DNA from: Marinomonas rhizomae
Lineage (GTDB): Bacteria > Pseudomonadota > Gammaproteobacteria > Pseudomonadales > Marinomonadaceae
Length of the DNA stretch: 64,000 nucleotides
NCBI RefSeq assembly: GCF_003315485.1
Contig: NZ_QNSE01000009.1
Location: 124,001 to 188,000 of the forward strand
Reading direction: 5' to 3'
Below are positions 1 to 9,192 of this stretch, piece after piece; position 1 is the first letter of the stretch, and the number at the start of each line of letters is the position of its first letter. The position numbers and the translations under genes are program-made. The notes below the pieces were generated by a model. It made no database searches and had not been told where the DNA came from. It saw only the letters and a program-made list of their open reading frames with translations.

Positions 1-196
1 TGTTTCTCTTATTTTGCCAGGGGAAACGGAGCCCATGACAGACCCTTATGATATTCGCGATACGTTAGAACATGCGCTAGATTTAGTTATTGATGGAGGC
101 TTTTGTGGGTTACAGCCGACAACAGTCGTTAGAATGGAGGCGGATAATATCGATGTTGTACGTGTTGGTGCAGGTGATCCAGCCCCCTTTCTGTAA
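1..196 (+). CDS. yciO: YciO-type Sua5/YrdC family protein, 3' end only
   Basis: The reading frame is open from base 2 and ends at a TAA, so only the last 64 or so residues of a longer protein are present. The visible tail has the pattern LPGETEPMTDPYDIRD, then a diagnostic IDGG-x2-GLQPTTVV stretch and a GAGDPAPF ending. This matches the C-terminus of YciO, a relative of the threonylcarbamoyl-AMP synthase TsaC/Sua5 that binds ATP and RNA-like ligands; the cellular role of YciO itself is less settled than that of TsaC. It lies just upstream of rluB on the same strand, a neighbourhood also seen in enteric bacteria. The ATG inside the fragment is internal, not a start. Confidence 0.85.
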   Translation, partial: VSLILPGETEPMTDPYDIRDTLEHALDLVIDGGFCGLQPTTVVRMEADNIDVVRVGAGDPAPFL

Positions 197-311
197 AATC
201 TTTAATATTCAGCTGTCAAGGCCCATACTGTCTGGCCTATAATGCTAAAAATGATTAATTAATATTACTAAAACTGGGTTGCTGAGAAGCATTCCCTCTA
301 AGAGGTTCGTA

Positions 312-1214
312 ATGGACGAGAAGTTACAAAAAGTATTAGCAAGAGCGGGTCAGGGTTCACGTCGTGAAATGGAAACTCGCATTCGTGAAGGTCGAGTGTT
401 GGTTAATGGCGAGGTAGCTACATTAGGTGACCGCGTAAGTATCAAAGATACGATCACAATAGACGGTTATTCTATTATTGCTACGGAAGCTGGTGAAAAC
501 CGCCGCGTTATTATTTATAACAAACCAGAAGGTGAAGTGTGTACTCGTAAAGACCCTGAAGGTCGACCTACTGTGTTTGATAAATTGCCAAAACTTCGTG
601 GAGAGCGTTGGATTGCGGTTGGCCGTTTGGATATCAATACGTCGGGTTTGTTGCTTTTTACCACCGATGGTGAATTGGCAAATCGATTAATGCACCCTTC
701 AACAGAAATAGACCGTGAATATCTTGTCCGTGTGATGGGAGAAGTCACTGATGATAATCTCGCAGCGTTGAAAAAAGGCGTGATTTTAGACGATGGTGTT
801 GCCAAGTTTACTGACATTGTGGATGGCGGTGGTGAAGGTATTAACCGTTGGTTCTATGTTTGCTTGATGGAGGGGCGTAACCGTGAGGTTCGTCGTCTTT
901 GGGAGTCACAAGGTGTAAAAGTTAATCGCCTGAAACGTGTTCGCTTTGGTCCTGTATTTTTGCCGTCAAAGGCAAAAGTTGGCCGTTGGGTGGAAATGGA
1001 AGACACAGATGTTAACTCTCTGTGTGCCATGGTTGATCTTAAGTTGTCGGAATTGACACCAAAAACCCAGCAAGAAAAATTGGAATTAAAGCGTCATAAA
1101 AATAAAGCCACAGCGGGTGGTGCCCGCCGCTCACCACCTAAAGGTTTTGATTGGCAGAGCAATGATAAGCCTGAATTTAAACCTAAAAAACCAGGTAAAA
1201 GATCGTTTCGTTAA
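312..1214 (+). CDS. rluB: 23S rRNA pseudouridine(2605) synthase RluB
   Basis: This protein of 300 residues isomerises a uridine in helix 80-90 of 23S rRNA (U2605 in E. coli numbering) to pseudouridine. An S4 RNA-binding domain occupies roughly residues 3-50 and is followed by the RsuA/RluB catalytic domain with the signature [14 protein letters not shown], whose Asp is the catalytic residue. The C-terminus is a Lys/Arg-rich tail, typical of RluB and not of RsuA. I chose the ATG at 312 because AAGAGG sits just upstream; a TTG at 279 would add 11 residues without a ribosome site. In many pseudomonads scpA-scpB separate yciO from rluB; here they are absent. Confidence 0.93.
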   Translation: MDEKLQKVLARAGQGSRREMETRIREGRVLVNGEVATLGDRVSIKDTITIDGYSIIATEAGENRRVIIYNKPEGEVCTRKDPEGRPTVFDKLPKLRGERWIAVGRLDINTSGLLLFTTDGELANRLMHPSTEIDREYLVRVMGEVTDDNLAALKKGVILDDGVAKFTDIVDGGGEGINRWFYVCLMEGRNREVRRLWESQGVKVNRLKRVRFGPVFLPSKAKVGRWVEMEDTDVNSLCAMVDLKLSELTPKTQQEKLELKRHKNKATAGGARRSPPKGFDWQSNDKPEFKPKKPGKRSFR

Positions 1215-1243
1215 GATGAAAACTGCTTAGGAGTTGTAGAAGC

Positions 1244-1699
1244 ATGGTTCGCTGGATAATTGCATTTATTGTTGTCTTGTTCGTAGGTTTTTTTGTATAC
1301 GTCTCAATAAGTAATAAATCACCTGAAGGGCTTGGTGTTAACGATGGTGAGCTATTGCCTTGTCCTTCGTCACCGAACTGTGTATCGACCCAATCTTCTC
1401 CAGAAGATACAGAGCATTACGCTGAACCAATAGTCTATACTGGCGACCGTATGAAGACTCAATTGTTGATAGAGTCTTCCATTTTAAACAAGGGAAATGC
1501 TCACTTGGTTAGTAGTACATTGGGTTATGTTCACTTTGAAATAAAAAGTTCTTTGGTTGGCTACATTGATGATGTTGAATTTTATCTACCGGCTGCCGAC
1601 AGTGTCGTGCATGTGCGTTCTGCTTCTCGAGTCGGCTATTCTGATTTTGGTATTAACCGCAAGAGAATTAGACAAATTCAAAATCTTCTAGTAGATTGA
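1244..1699 (+). CDS. DUF1499 family membrane-anchored protein
   Basis: A protein of 151 residues with one N-terminal membrane segment (about residues 4-23) and the rest probably facing the periplasm. The motif CPSSPNCVST with cysteines 40 and 46, followed by a domain of about 100 residues, is the hallmark of DUF1499. No biochemical activity is established for the family that I know of. A GGAG ribosome site precedes the ATG. It follows rluB by 29 bases and could be co-transcribed with it; the two-component pair downstream starts about 80 bases later. Confidence 0.85.
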   Translation: MVRWIIAFIVVLFVGFFVYVSISNKSPEGLGVNDGELLPCPSSPNCVSTQSSPEDTEHYAEPIVYTGDRMKTQLLIESSILNKGNAHLVSSTLGYVHFEIKSSLVGYIDDVEFYLPAADSVVHVRSASRVGYSDFGINRKRIRQIQNLLVD

Positions 1700-1779
1700 T
1701 TTTAAAAGAGTTGATCTGATATCTACAGGCTTTATAAATTATTCAAACTAAAATGATTACAACTGGACGAGGATTGCCC

Positions 1780-2499
1780 ATGAGCATAGATGACAACAGA
1801 ACCATTTTGATTGTTGAAGACGATGAGCGTTTGGCATTACTCACTCAAGAGTATCTGCAGAAAAATGGTTTCATAGTTGGAATCGAGCCAGATGGGCGCA
1901 AAGCCATTTCTCGCATTGTTGATGAGCAACCGTCTTTGGTGATTCTGGATCTTATGTTGCCCGGTGCTGATGGCTTTACTGTGTGTCGAAGTGTTCGTAA
2001 TGATTACAAAGGCCCTATTTTGATGTTAACAGCGCGAAGTGACGATGTTGATCAGATACTAGGGTTAGAAATTGGTGCGGATGATTATGTGTCTAAGCCT
2101 GCTAAACCTAGAGTCTTATTGGCTCGAGTTCAATCTTTGCTGCGTCGAAGTACACAAGATGTAGATTTAACAATAGATGTTTCTAAAGAGGAGCAGAATT
2201 TAGTTTTCGGGCCTTTGACTGTTGATAATTCTCGTCGTGAAGCATGGTTGAATGAAGAAGAAATTGAATTAACCAGTGCGGAATTTGATTTGTTGTGGCT
2301 GCTAGCAAGCAATGCGGGTCGAATTTTGAGTCGAGAAGAGATTTTTGGTGAGTTACGAGGTATCGAATACGATGGTCAAGATCGCTCAGTAGACGTTAGA
2401 ATTTCTCGTATACGCTCGAAGATAGGTGATGATCCAATTCACCCTCGCCGTATAAAGACTATTCGTAGTAAGGGTTATCTGTTTGTAAAAGAAGTTTAG
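1780..2499 (+). CDS. OmpR-family response regulator, RstA-like
   Basis: A DNA-binding response regulator of 239 residues. The receiver domain (about 7-120) carries the acidic pair D14/D15, the phosphoacceptor D57 in the sequence LDLMLPG, and a conserved Lys in VSKPAKP. A winged-helix trans_reg_C domain fills about 145-238. The receiver resembles RstA of enterics more than OmpR or PhoB. The ATG at 1780 is preferred because a GAGGA site lies 8 bases upstream; an in-frame ATG at 1753 has none. The sensor kinase gene starts 6 bases after the stop, so the two form one operon. The signal sensed cannot be told from sequence. Confidence 0.9.
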   Translation: MSIDDNRTILIVEDDERLALLTQEYLQKNGFIVGIEPDGRKAISRIVDEQPSLVILDLMLPGADGFTVCRSVRNDYKGPILMLTARSDDVDQILGLEIGADDYVSKPAKPRVLLARVQSLLRRSTQDVDLTIDVSKEEQNLVFGPLTVDNSRREAWLNEEEIELTSAEFDLLWLLASNAGRILSREEIFGELRGIEYDGQDRSVDVRISRIRSKIGDDPIHPRRIKTIRSKGYLFVKEV

Positions 2500-2505
2500 A
2501 ATAAA

Positions 2506-4020
2506 ATGCGAGCTGAAATGTGGCGGCTTTATCGACACCTTATTTTGGGAGGTGTCGTTATTGTGGCGTGTTGTTATGTCGTTATGGAGTTCACCCAAAT
2601 TCGTTTTGGTGCATCAAGAGCTGAGCAGTTGTTCTGTGTTGATGCGGAAATAAGTTCTGTCTTATTACTTTCTGGTGTGACTAAATCACTTCCAGATTCC
2701 CAGTTTACTTGGACCTCTAAGTCATCTGACCCACTTTCTATCGCCTCAATGTCCTCCCTTGTTATGGATAAGAAGTGGCTCAAACTTCCCGATGACAGTT
2801 ATCAAATAACTCTTGGGAGTCCCAATGAGCCTATGCTTACAGGGCATGCTAAGCAAGAAACCCCATTTTTTAAAATAGAATCATTGTTGACGCAATTCTT
2901 GCTCGCCAGTGAGCTTTCTTATTTAGATAAGGTTTCTTTGCTTGAAAGTATGCCCTGTCTTTCTGTGCGAGAAATAGACACTAAGGCTACGGGGCCATTA
3001 ATTGGGGTTTCTATAGTGCGTGGCGCCTACAGTGAATATGGCTTTATATGGAAAGATAAAGAGGCTAATGGTTCTCTATACTTGTCGGTTGCCCATGATG
3101 ACAACGTTTCTTTAACATTAATTGTAGTCGTTGTTGTTGGTGTCGGTATTACGATTATGCTGATGCTTATTTGGCGTGAACTTATTTCTTTGGATTTTAA
3201 ACGTAAAACGTTTGAGAGCATCACTCGTCAAATTGCTCGTGGTCGAAGTGGTTTGCCTAAAGGTATTCCTGACAGTAGTGGGACCTTGAAAGAGTTAGCT
3301 TATTCATTTGATTCTATGTCTTCGCATATTCAACGTCTGCTAAAAGTGCAGCGGGAGATGATAAACGCGATTTCTCATGAATTAAGAACGCCTATTGCTC
3401 GTTTACGATTTGGCCTAGAGGTGATGAAAGACGAGGTCAATGAAGATGTTGCTAAAACGATTGAAGCTCTTGAGGGAGATGTAGAAGAGCTGAATACGCT
3501 TGTTGATGAAGTATTAACTTATGGGAAGCTAGAGGCTGGATCATTAGCGCTTAACTTTAAAGAGCTTGCTATTTCTGAACTGGTTGGCGATATATTGCAG
3601 CATAACCATCTCTTGCTTCAGCACCTCAAGGTCGAGGTCAATATTAATGAAACAGACCTGGTTTTAGCAGATGAGCATCATTTAAGTCGGGCATTGCAGA
3701 ACCTTATTTTGAATGCAGCAAAGTATGCGGCAGGCAAGATTGTTATCTCTTTTACTTATGATGAAGAGCGCTGGCAGCTGGATATTGAAGATGATGGTCC
3801 AGGTATTGCGTTTGAGGATAGGGATAAGGTCTTTATTCCTTTCCAACGATTAGACAACAGTCGTACTCGAGCCTCTGGTGGGTATGGGTTAGGGTTAGCG
3901 ATTGTTCAGCGAATTGCTTTTTGGCATGGTGGCGCCGTGTTGATCGATGCCAGTGAGTCTGGCGGTGCTAAGTTTAGTTTGATTTGGTCACGTAACCAGC
4001 ATCAGAACACTTTGTCCTGA
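2506..4020 (+). CDS. sensor histidine kinase, RstB-like
   Basis: The partner kinase of the upstream regulator, 504 residues. It has two membrane segments (about 9-29 and 203-223) flanking a periplasmic sensor region of about 170 residues, then a HAMP linker, a HisKA helix with phospho-accepting H291 in the sequence AISHELRTPIARLRFG, and an HATPase domain with N-box NLILNAAKYA, DDGPGI and GGYGLGLAI. The HisKA region is close to RstB. It should autophosphorylate at the inner membrane and pass the phosphate to D57 of the regulator. The periplasmic part is not recognisable to me. Confidence 0.9.
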   Translation: MRAEMWRLYRHLILGGVVIVACCYVVMEFTQIRFGASRAEQLFCVDAEISSVLLLSGVTKSLPDSQFTWTSKSSDPLSIASMSSLVMDKKWLKLPDDSYQITLGSPNEPMLTGHAKQETPFFKIESLLTQFLLASELSYLDKVSLLESMPCLSVREIDTKATGPLIGVSIVRGAYSEYGFIWKDKEANGSLYLSVAHDDNVSLTLIVVVVVGVGITIMLMLIWRELISLDFKRKTFESITRQIARGRSGLPKGIPDSSGTLKELAYSFDSMSSHIQRLLKVQREMINAISHELRTPIARLRFGLEVMKDEVNEDVAKTIEALEGDVEELNTLVDEVLTYGKLEAGSLALNFKELAISELVGDILQHNHLLLQHLKVEVNINETDLVLADEHHLSRALQNLILNAAKYAAGKIVISFTYDEERWQLDIEDDGPGIAFEDRDKVFIPFQRLDNSRTRASGGYGLGLAIVQRIAFWHGGAVLIDASESGGAKFSLIWSRNQHQNTLS

Positions 4021-4062
4021 TGCTGTAATTGTAGCGATAATCGCACTTGCCAATACTTTGTT

Positions 4063-4189
4063 AAAAATAGACTCGCTTATTTATGAATTTGGCAACATGG
4101 GCTCATTTATAACCCATAAACTCGGCTTTGGCTTCCTGCTTCGCCCTAATAACTACATCCATGTAGTTATCCACTTTTCGTCTATTTTT
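4063..4189. repeat. compound inverted repeat (REP-like element)
   Basis: Several dyads are packed into 127 bases between two convergent genes. Outer arms AAAAATAGAC (4063-4072) and GTCTATTTTT (4180-4189) match perfectly. Inside are ATGGG/CCCAT (4097-4101 and 4113-4117) and a perfect 10-base pair ATAACTACAT/ATGTAGTTAT (4149-4158 and 4161-4170) around a CC centre. The flanks are rich in GCTTCG-type words. The structure is more than a simple terminator; it looks like a dispersed extragenic palindromic repeat, but only one copy is evident here. Confidence 0.6.
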
Positions 4190-4245
4190 GCTTCGTCTAG
4201 GCTTCGCTCGTGAAATTATTTGAAAGTTTGTTTTGAGTGATGTTT

Positions 4246-5172
4246 TTAAAGTTCAGGGGCTAAAATGCCTTTTAGATTTTTAAAGCAGGTTTTTGATGCG
4301 GTAGAAATCAGATCCTCCATATAGGCGTTCTCGCGCTGATCCTTTCTGATTGCTAGGTAGAGTTTGCACCATACTCCTTCTTCGCCTAGTGACTTAGTAA
4401 TGACGTATTGTCGATTTGTGTATTCTGTTAATGCCCAATTTGGTAAGCAGCATACACCACGTCCACTTGCTACTAATTGCATCATCATCAGCGTTAATTC
4501 GCTGTGCCGAATTTTAGCTGGTGACACATCGGCAGGGGTGAGGAAGTGTTTAAAAATATCCAACCTTTCCGTTTCAACTGGATAGGTGATAAGCGTTTCT
4601 TTCGCAAAATCTTCAGGGTTGAGAAACTCTTTTTTGGCTAGCGCGTGATGTCTTGATAAGGCAACCTGAGACTCATATTGAAACAATGGAATGTATTCAA
4701 TATTGGGAATATCTTGTGGATCGGAGGTGACCACTAAATCCAAATCACCGCGAGCAAGTGCTGGTAATGGCATGAAGCCAAAGGCTGTAGATAGGTCTAA
4801 CTCGACATCGGGCCAATGTTCGCGGAAGTGATCAATGGTCGGCATAAGCCACTCATAGCAACTGTGACACTCAATGGCTATGTGTAAGCGTCCACTTTCG
4901 CCTTCGGCAAAACGTTGGATATCACGTTGAGCCGAACGAAATGAGAGTAGCACATCATCGGCTAATTGTAATAAGCGTAGGCCTGCGCTGGTAAAGCGTA
5001 CGGGTTTTGTTTTCCGGATGAAAAGCGGACAACCTAGCTTTTCTTCAAGGTCTTTTAGCTGATGAGATAGAGCTGATTGTGTTAAGTGAACTCGTTCTGC
5101 TGCTTCGACTAAGCTGCCTGTTTCTCTGAGGGCGGTCAGTGTTTTTAAGTGCCTAACTTCAATAATGCTCAT
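4246..5172 (-). CDS. metR: LysR-family regulator MetR
   Basis: A LysR-type regulator of 308 residues. The winged-helix DNA-binding domain covers about 3-62 and the effector-binding domain about 92-300. The phrases ECHSCYEWL, TSDP and TYPVETERLD match MetR, the homocysteine-responsive regulator of methionine genes (metE, metH, glyA and others in enterics). No methionine gene lies beside it in this window, so the usual divergent metE arrangement is absent. It is downstream of argF on the same strand, but a hairpin with a T-rich tail separates them, so it probably has its own promoter. Confidence 0.87.
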   Translation of the reverse strand: MSIIEVRHLKTLTALRETGSLVEAAERVHLTQSALSHQLKDLEEKLGCPLFIRKTKPVRFTSAGLRLLQLADDVLLSFRSAQRDIQRFAEGESGRLHIAIECHSCYEWLMPTIDHFREHWPDVELDLSTAFGFMPLPALARGDLDLVVTSDPQDIPNIEYIPLFQYESQVALSRHHALAKKEFLNPEDFAKETLITYPVETERLDIFKHFLTPADVSPAKIRHSELTLMMMQLVASGRGVCCLPNWALTEYTNRQYVITKSLGEEGVWCKLYLAIRKDQRENAYMEDLISTASKTCFKNLKGILAPEL

Positions 5173-5250
5173 AGTAATTCACTGTGGATGCATTTCCTTT
5201 TATTTAAGAGTCCCATACTTAAGAGCCAACGTTGGGAAGCTCAATGCTTG

Positions 5251-5294
5251 GGTGAAAAGAAGGCTCGTAGAAAAGGTTAGTTCTCACGAGCCTT
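5251..5294 (-). terminator. intrinsic terminator after argF
   Basis: Reading the minus strand, AAGGCTCGT pairs perfectly with ACGAGCCTT across a 17-base loop and is followed by CTTTTC. It lies 10 bases past the argF stop codon, so it should end argF transcription before metR. Confidence 0.65.
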
Positions 5295-5303
5295 GATACT
5301 GTG

Positions 5304-6209
5304 TTAGCGGCACAGCAGAAATTCAAGAAGTGCTTTTTGTGCGTGCAAACGGTTTTCAGCTTCATCCCAAACAACGCTGTCTGGGCTGTCAATTACGTCT
5401 GCAGACACTTCTTCACCTCTGTGAGCCGGTAAGCAGTGCATAAACAAGGCATCGGAATTTGCGTTAGCCATTAGCTCGTTGTTTACTTGGAAGCCATCAA
5501 AGTCTTTTAGGCGTTGTTCTTGCTCGTCTTCTTGACCCATTGAAGCAAAGACGTCAGTGACAATAAGGTCGGCGCCTTTGGCTGCTTCATGAGCATCATG
5601 AAGGACAGTGACTTTATCTGCATGTTCTGCAACCAAATCTGCATTCGGCTCATAACCAATGGGGCATGCAACGACTAATTGGAAGTCGAGCATAGCTGCG
5701 GCGTTAATATAGGAGTTACACATGTTGTTGCCATCACCCACCCAAACCACCTTTTTGCCTTCAATAGAGCCGCGGTGTTCCTGATAGGTTTGCATATCTG
5801 CCAGTAGTTGGCATGGATGATAATCGTCAGTTAACGCGTTAATAACGGGAACGGATGAGTATTTGGCAAAAGTTTCTACTGTTTCGTGGTCAAAGGTTCT
5901 GATCATCACCGCATCGACCATGCTGGAAATAACGCGAGCGCTGTCTTCAACAGGTTCGCCACGACCTAGTTGGGTGTCGCGCGATGAAAGGAACAGTGCG
6001 TGACCGCCAAATTGAGCCATGCCTGCTTCAAAAGAAACTCGAGTTCGAGTCGATGACTTTTCAAATATCATCGCTAAAACTCGATTCTTTAGCGGTTGAA
6101 AAAGAGTGCCTTCGTGATGGATTTTCTTAAGCTCAGAAGCTCGTAGTAATAATTGTTTTAACTCATCAGAAGATAGATCCTTCAGAGTAAGAAAATGTCT
6201 AGGCGACAC
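5304..6209 (-). CDS. argF: ornithine carbamoyltransferase (anabolic)
   Basis: Catalyses carbamoyl phosphate + ornithine to citrulline in cytosolic arginine synthesis. The 301 residues are standard length. The carbamoyl-phosphate loop STRTR is at 53-57, HPCQ at 131-134, and the ornithine/catalytic HCLP at 258-261. The shorter length and single-copy setting favour the anabolic over the catabolic (arc operon) enzyme. No other arginine gene is adjacent. I looked for an ARG box upstream and found only an AT-rich half-site, so control by ArgR is not demonstrated. Confidence 0.93.
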   Translation of the reverse strand: MSPRHFLTLKDLSSDELKQLLLRASELKKIHHEGTLFQPLKNRVLAMIFEKSSTRTRVSFEAGMAQFGGHALFLSSRDTQLGRGEPVEDSARVISSMVDAVMIRTFDHETVETFAKYSSVPVINALTDDYHPCQLLADMQTYQEHRGSIEGKKVVWVGDGNNMCNSYINAAAMLDFQLVVACPIGYEPNADLVAEHADKVTVLHDAHEAAKGADLIVTDVFASMGQEDEQEQRLKDFDGFQVNNELMANANSDALFMHCLPAHRGEEVSADVIDSPDSVVWDEAENRLHAQKALLEFLLCR

Positions 6210-6453
6210 GCTAGGACTCCTTGTATGTCTTTAAAAAAAGGGAATCGACCAATTTAATACACTCAGGTAGGCGAGTAAAGGGTAAATAACAAGAGAAAGA
6301 CGAAAGGAAAGCTTCTTTTTGGGGTTGTAAATGCACCACGAGACCCAATAAACTGAGGCAAGTTTAATGAATTTAATAGACTTAAATTTAGTAAGGGCAT
6401 TAATAATTGATTTGTTCTTACGAATGGACAGTTGCAGAGCGAGGTTTTTTAGC

Positions 6454-6786
6454 ATGAGTAATACAATCGAAACAATTAAAGAGCAGATTAGCAGTAACGA
6501 TATCTTGCTGTACATGAAAGGTAATCCTCGCGCTCCGCAGTGCGGGTTTTCATCGCAGGCTGTGCAAGCATTAATGTCTTGTGGCGAGCGTTTTGCGTTT
6601 GTAAATATATTAGATAATCCTGATATCCGTTCTGAGTTGCCAAAGTTTGCTAACTGGCCAACATTTCCGCAGCTTTGGGTGAAAGGTGAGCTAGTTGGCG
6701 GCTGCGATATTATCGTTGAAATGGCTTCGAACGGCGAGCTACAGACGCTGATTAATGAAGCAGTCGGTTCATCTTCAGAAGAGTAA
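6454..6786 (+). CDS. grxD: monothiol glutaredoxin Grx4 (CGFS type)
   Basis: A protein of 110 residues of the Grx4/Grx5 family, which carries and relays [2Fe-2S] clusters with glutathione rather than acting as a classic dithiol reductase. The CGFS active site is at 30-33, with a K-x-G-N-P-R-A-P-Q lead-in and a WPTFPQLWV stretch that binds glutathione. A GAGG site precedes the ATG at 6454; the frame stays open upstream to 6367, but that extension has no ribosome site and no family match. The peroxiredoxin gene follows 86 bases later, forming a redox pair. Confidence 0.92.
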   Translation: MSNTIETIKEQISSNDILLYMKGNPRAPQCGFSSQAVQALMSCGERFAFVNILDNPDIRSELPKFANWPTFPQLWVKGELVGGCDIIVEMASNGELQTLINEAVGSSSEE

Positions 6787-6872
6787 GTTCTGTGTTGCTT
6801 ATGAAAGTAAGTGGCATTTTTGAGTTAAACATTAGCCTTTAAATATTAAGCAATAATAAGGAGACGTGAAAG

Positions 6873-7496
6873 ATGTCTATTTTAGTTGGTAAAAAAGCCC
6901 CAGATTTTACAGTTCCAGCCGTATTGGCAGATGGCCAAATTGTTGATTCTTTCAATCTTGCTGAAACAATCAAAGGCAAATACGCAATCGTGTTTTTCTA
7001 TCCTCTAGACTTCACATTCGTATGTCCTTCAGAGATTATTGCTATGTCTCACCGCATGGATAAATTCCGTGAAATGGGCGTAGAAGTTATCGGTGTTTCC
7101 ATTGACTCTCACTTTACTCACAATGCTTGGCGTAATACACCAGTAGAAGAAGGTGGTATCGGTGCAGTTGAATACACTTTAGCCGCAGACATGGATCATG
7201 CAATTGCAAAAGCATACGGCATTGAATCAGAAGGTGGTGACTCTTACTACCCAGCTGGTGTTGCGATGCGAGCGTCTTTTGTTATTGACCAAAAAGGCAT
7301 CGTTCGCTCACAAGTAGTAAATGATGAGCCAATTGGCCGTAACATGGATGAACTAGTTCGTGTTGTTGATGCGCTACAATTCTTCGAAGAAAATGGTCAA
7401 GTTTGTCCTGCTGGCTGGAATAAAGGTGACAAAGGTATGAATACTTCACCTGAAGGCGTTGCGTCTTACCTTTCTGAAAACTCTAAATCACTGTAA
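6873..7496 (+). CDS. typical 2-Cys peroxiredoxin (AhpC/TSA)
   Basis: Reduces hydrogen and organic peroxides in the cytosol using a thioredoxin-type donor. The 207 residues carry peroxidatic C51 in FTFVCPSE and resolving C178 in VCPAGW. A GGIG motif is present, but the C-terminal YF of hyperoxidation-sensitive peroxiredoxins is YL here. No ahpF reductase is nearby. A strong AGGAG-like site precedes the ATG, and an intrinsic terminator lies just after the stop, so the gene is probably highly expressed and the last of its transcript. Confidence 0.93.
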   Translation: MSILVGKKAPDFTVPAVLADGQIVDSFNLAETIKGKYAIVFFYPLDFTFVCPSEIIAMSHRMDKFREMGVEVIGVSIDSHFTHNAWRNTPVEEGGIGAVEYTLAADMDHAIAKAYGIESEGGDSYYPAGVAMRASFVIDQKGIVRSQVVNDEPIGRNMDELVRVVDALQFFEENGQVCPAGWNKGDKGMNTSPEGVASYLSENSKSL

Positions 7497-7517
7497 AACG
7501 TTTTTTTATAGAGTAAG

Positions 7518-7554
7518 AAAAACGCCTGCTATGAAGATAGTGGGCGTTTTTTTT
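7518..7554. terminator. intrinsic terminator after the peroxiredoxin gene
   Basis: AAAACGCC (7519-7526) pairs with GGCGTTTT (7543-7550) and continues into eight T's. It lies between convergent genes; the A-rich left arm would let it work on both strands. Confidence 0.85.
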
Positions 7555-7598
7555 GAACCTGAAGTGCTAAACTTTGAGGTTGATTTTAAACGCCAGTG

Positions 7599-7988
7599 TT
7601 ATCGCTCGTACAGCTCAAGGGGTAAGTCATCTGGGTCAGCAAAGAAGGTAAAGCGCTTACCTGTCAGTTCATCTAAGCGGATCTCTTCCGTGATTATGCC
7701 GTGCTGATTTAAATGTTCAATGCAGGATTCTAAATCCTCTACTGCAAAGGCTAAGTGTCTCAAGCCTTGCGCTTCAGGTCGAGAAGGGCGAGCTGGCGGA
7801 GATGGGAAGGAAAAAAGCTCAATTTGCTGCTGCCCATTAATGGCAAGGTCTAATTTATACGATTGACGTTCTTTCCTATAGGTTTCTTTAAGTATACGAA
7901 AGCCAAGAATTTCGCTATAGAATCGTTTCGATATCAAATAGTCAGAGCAAATGATAGCGACGTGATGAACATGGGAAACGTTGAACAT
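7599..7988 (-). CDS. gloA2: VOC-family protein, YaeR/GloA2-like
   Basis: A single vicinal-oxygen-chelate domain of 129 residues. Over its full length it follows E. coli YaeR (GloA2): VHHVAII near the start, then IELFSFP, PSRPEAQGLRHLAF and a PLELYE ending. Candidate metal ligands are H8/H9, the Glu of IELF, the His of LRHL and the Glu of LELYE. It is called a glyoxalase I-like protein, but the true substrate of this subfamily is uncertain. It is 25 bases downstream of a LysR gene on the same strand and probably shares its transcript. Confidence 0.85.
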   Translation of the reverse strand: MFNVSHVHHVAIICSDYLISKRFYSEILGFRILKETYRKERQSYKLDLAINGQQQIELFSFPSPPARPSRPEAQGLRHLAFAVEDLESCIEHLNQHGIITEEIRLDELTGKRFTFFADPDDLPLELYER

Positions 7989-8013
7989 AGTGTTTGTCTT
8001 TTTGTTGCTCTTA

Positions 8014-8964
8014 TTATTGAGTTTGTGCTTTTAATTCGTTCGCCACATCTATAACTTGTCTCCGGAACCATATATGACTGGCGTCATGGTGTAGTAATGG
8101 GCTCCAAATCATTTTAAGTTCAATTTGTGGAATATCGAATGGAGGTTCAAGAATTACTAAATCTGGATTCTTTTTATTCACCATAGCCACTTTTTTGGGA
8201 AGTGTTGCAATGAGGTCTTGCTCAAGAGCCAAGTGCATTGCGGTATGGTAACTTCTGGTGAACACTCGAATACTGCGTTTGTGGTCGAGGGCTTGTAGCG
8301 CTTCATCAACCCAACCTAATTTCTGTACGTCGTTTGGGTCCATGCCAACACCTACGCCGAAGCCTGTTTTACTTACCCATATATGCTGGGCTTGTAAGTA
8401 AGCATCAATGTCAAAATTATCTTTTACAGGGTTGTTTGAGCTCATCATACAAACAAAGGTATCAAGCCAGACACTCTTTTGATGGAAAGACTGAGGTAAT
8501 TCTTCAAAACGGTTAATCGCCATATCGATTTTACCGGCCTCAACATCGTGAAAAGTAACATCGCTTGGCGTCATTATGTCGAGCGTAATACCTGGCGCAA
8601 ATTCCCGTAGACGGTTGAGTAGCCGTGGAATAACGGTTGAAGCGGCATAGTCACTTGCCATAATACGAAATACACGTGTACTGATACTTTCGTTGAAGTC
8701 AGCTTCTGGTTGTAGAGCTTCTTCTAGTTCTAATAAAACTTTGCGTACAATAGGCTGTAGGCGTAAGGCTTTTTCTGTTGGCTTCATGCCTTCACTAGTG
8801 CGAACAAGCAGGGGGTCGCTCAGTAAGTCTCTGAGTCGTTTTAAACCGTTGCTCATTGCAGGCTGGGTGATGTTTAGCTGATTAGCAGAACGCGTGACGT
8901 TACATTCTCGTAGCAAGACATCAAGGTAAATAAGCAGATTAAGGTCTATTTTATTAATATTCAT
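8014..8964 (-). CDS. LysR-family transcriptional regulator
   Basis: A protein of 316 residues with a winged-helix domain at about 3-62 (the run RSANQLNITQPAMSNGLKRLR is the recognition region) and a substrate-binding domain of the NodD/LeuO-like type at about 90-300. I start it at the ATG at 8964 because the typical beginning MNINKIDLNLL follows; an upstream frame to 9027 has no family match. It faces the phytase-like lipoprotein gene across 228 bases and leads into the VOC gene, so either may be its target. The ligand is unknown. Confidence 0.88.
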   Translation of the reverse strand: MNINKIDLNLLIYLDVLLRECNVTRSANQLNITQPAMSNGLKRLRDLLSDPLLVRTSEGMKPTEKALRLQPIVRKVLLELEEALQPEADFNESISTRVFRIMASDYAASTVIPRLLNRLREFAPGITLDIMTPSDVTFHDVEAGKIDMAINRFEELPQSFHQKSVWLDTFVCMMSSNNPVKDNFDIDAYLQAQHIWVSKTGFGVGVGMDPNDVQKLGWVDEALQALDHKRSIRVFTRSYHTAMHLALEQDLIATLPKKVAMVNKKNPDLVILEPPFDIPQIELKMIWSPLLHHDASHIWFRRQVIDVANELKAQTQ

Positions 8965-8981
8965 AATTTTTATGGTTTTCG

Positions 8982-9001
8982 CATAGTCTATATATAGTAT
9001 G
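8982..9001. promoter_or_regulatory. imperfect palindrome, possible LysR operator
   Basis: A 20-base element, CATAGTCTATATATAGTATG, in which 16 positions are self-complementary. It starts 18 bases upstream of the LysR ATG, where autoregulatory boxes of this family often lie. The AT-rich centre could also be part of a promoter. Evidence is the dyad and its position only. Confidence 0.3.
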
Positions 9002-9192
9002 AATTTATTGTATTGACCTTTACGCAAACTTCAACTGTAAAATTCAAAATCATTATTTTAGTTAACCATACCTGTTTTAGTTTCTTATAGTGACTTCTTC
9101 TTTATAAGTCATCAAATCGTCATAGCAAGTCATTACTCTTTATTAAGAAGTATATAAAGCACAATCGTGCTATCAAACAAAAGGACGAAAAA

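Noticed and set aside
6210-6453. ARG boxes upstream of argF
   Set aside because: Only an AT-rich TGAAT half-site with poor symmetry could be found.
6231-6515. Minus-strand open frame of 94 codons with hydrophobic content upstream of argF
   Set aside because: It overlaps the start of grxD on the other strand, has no ribosome site and no recognisable product; the hydrophobicity comes from AT-rich DNA.
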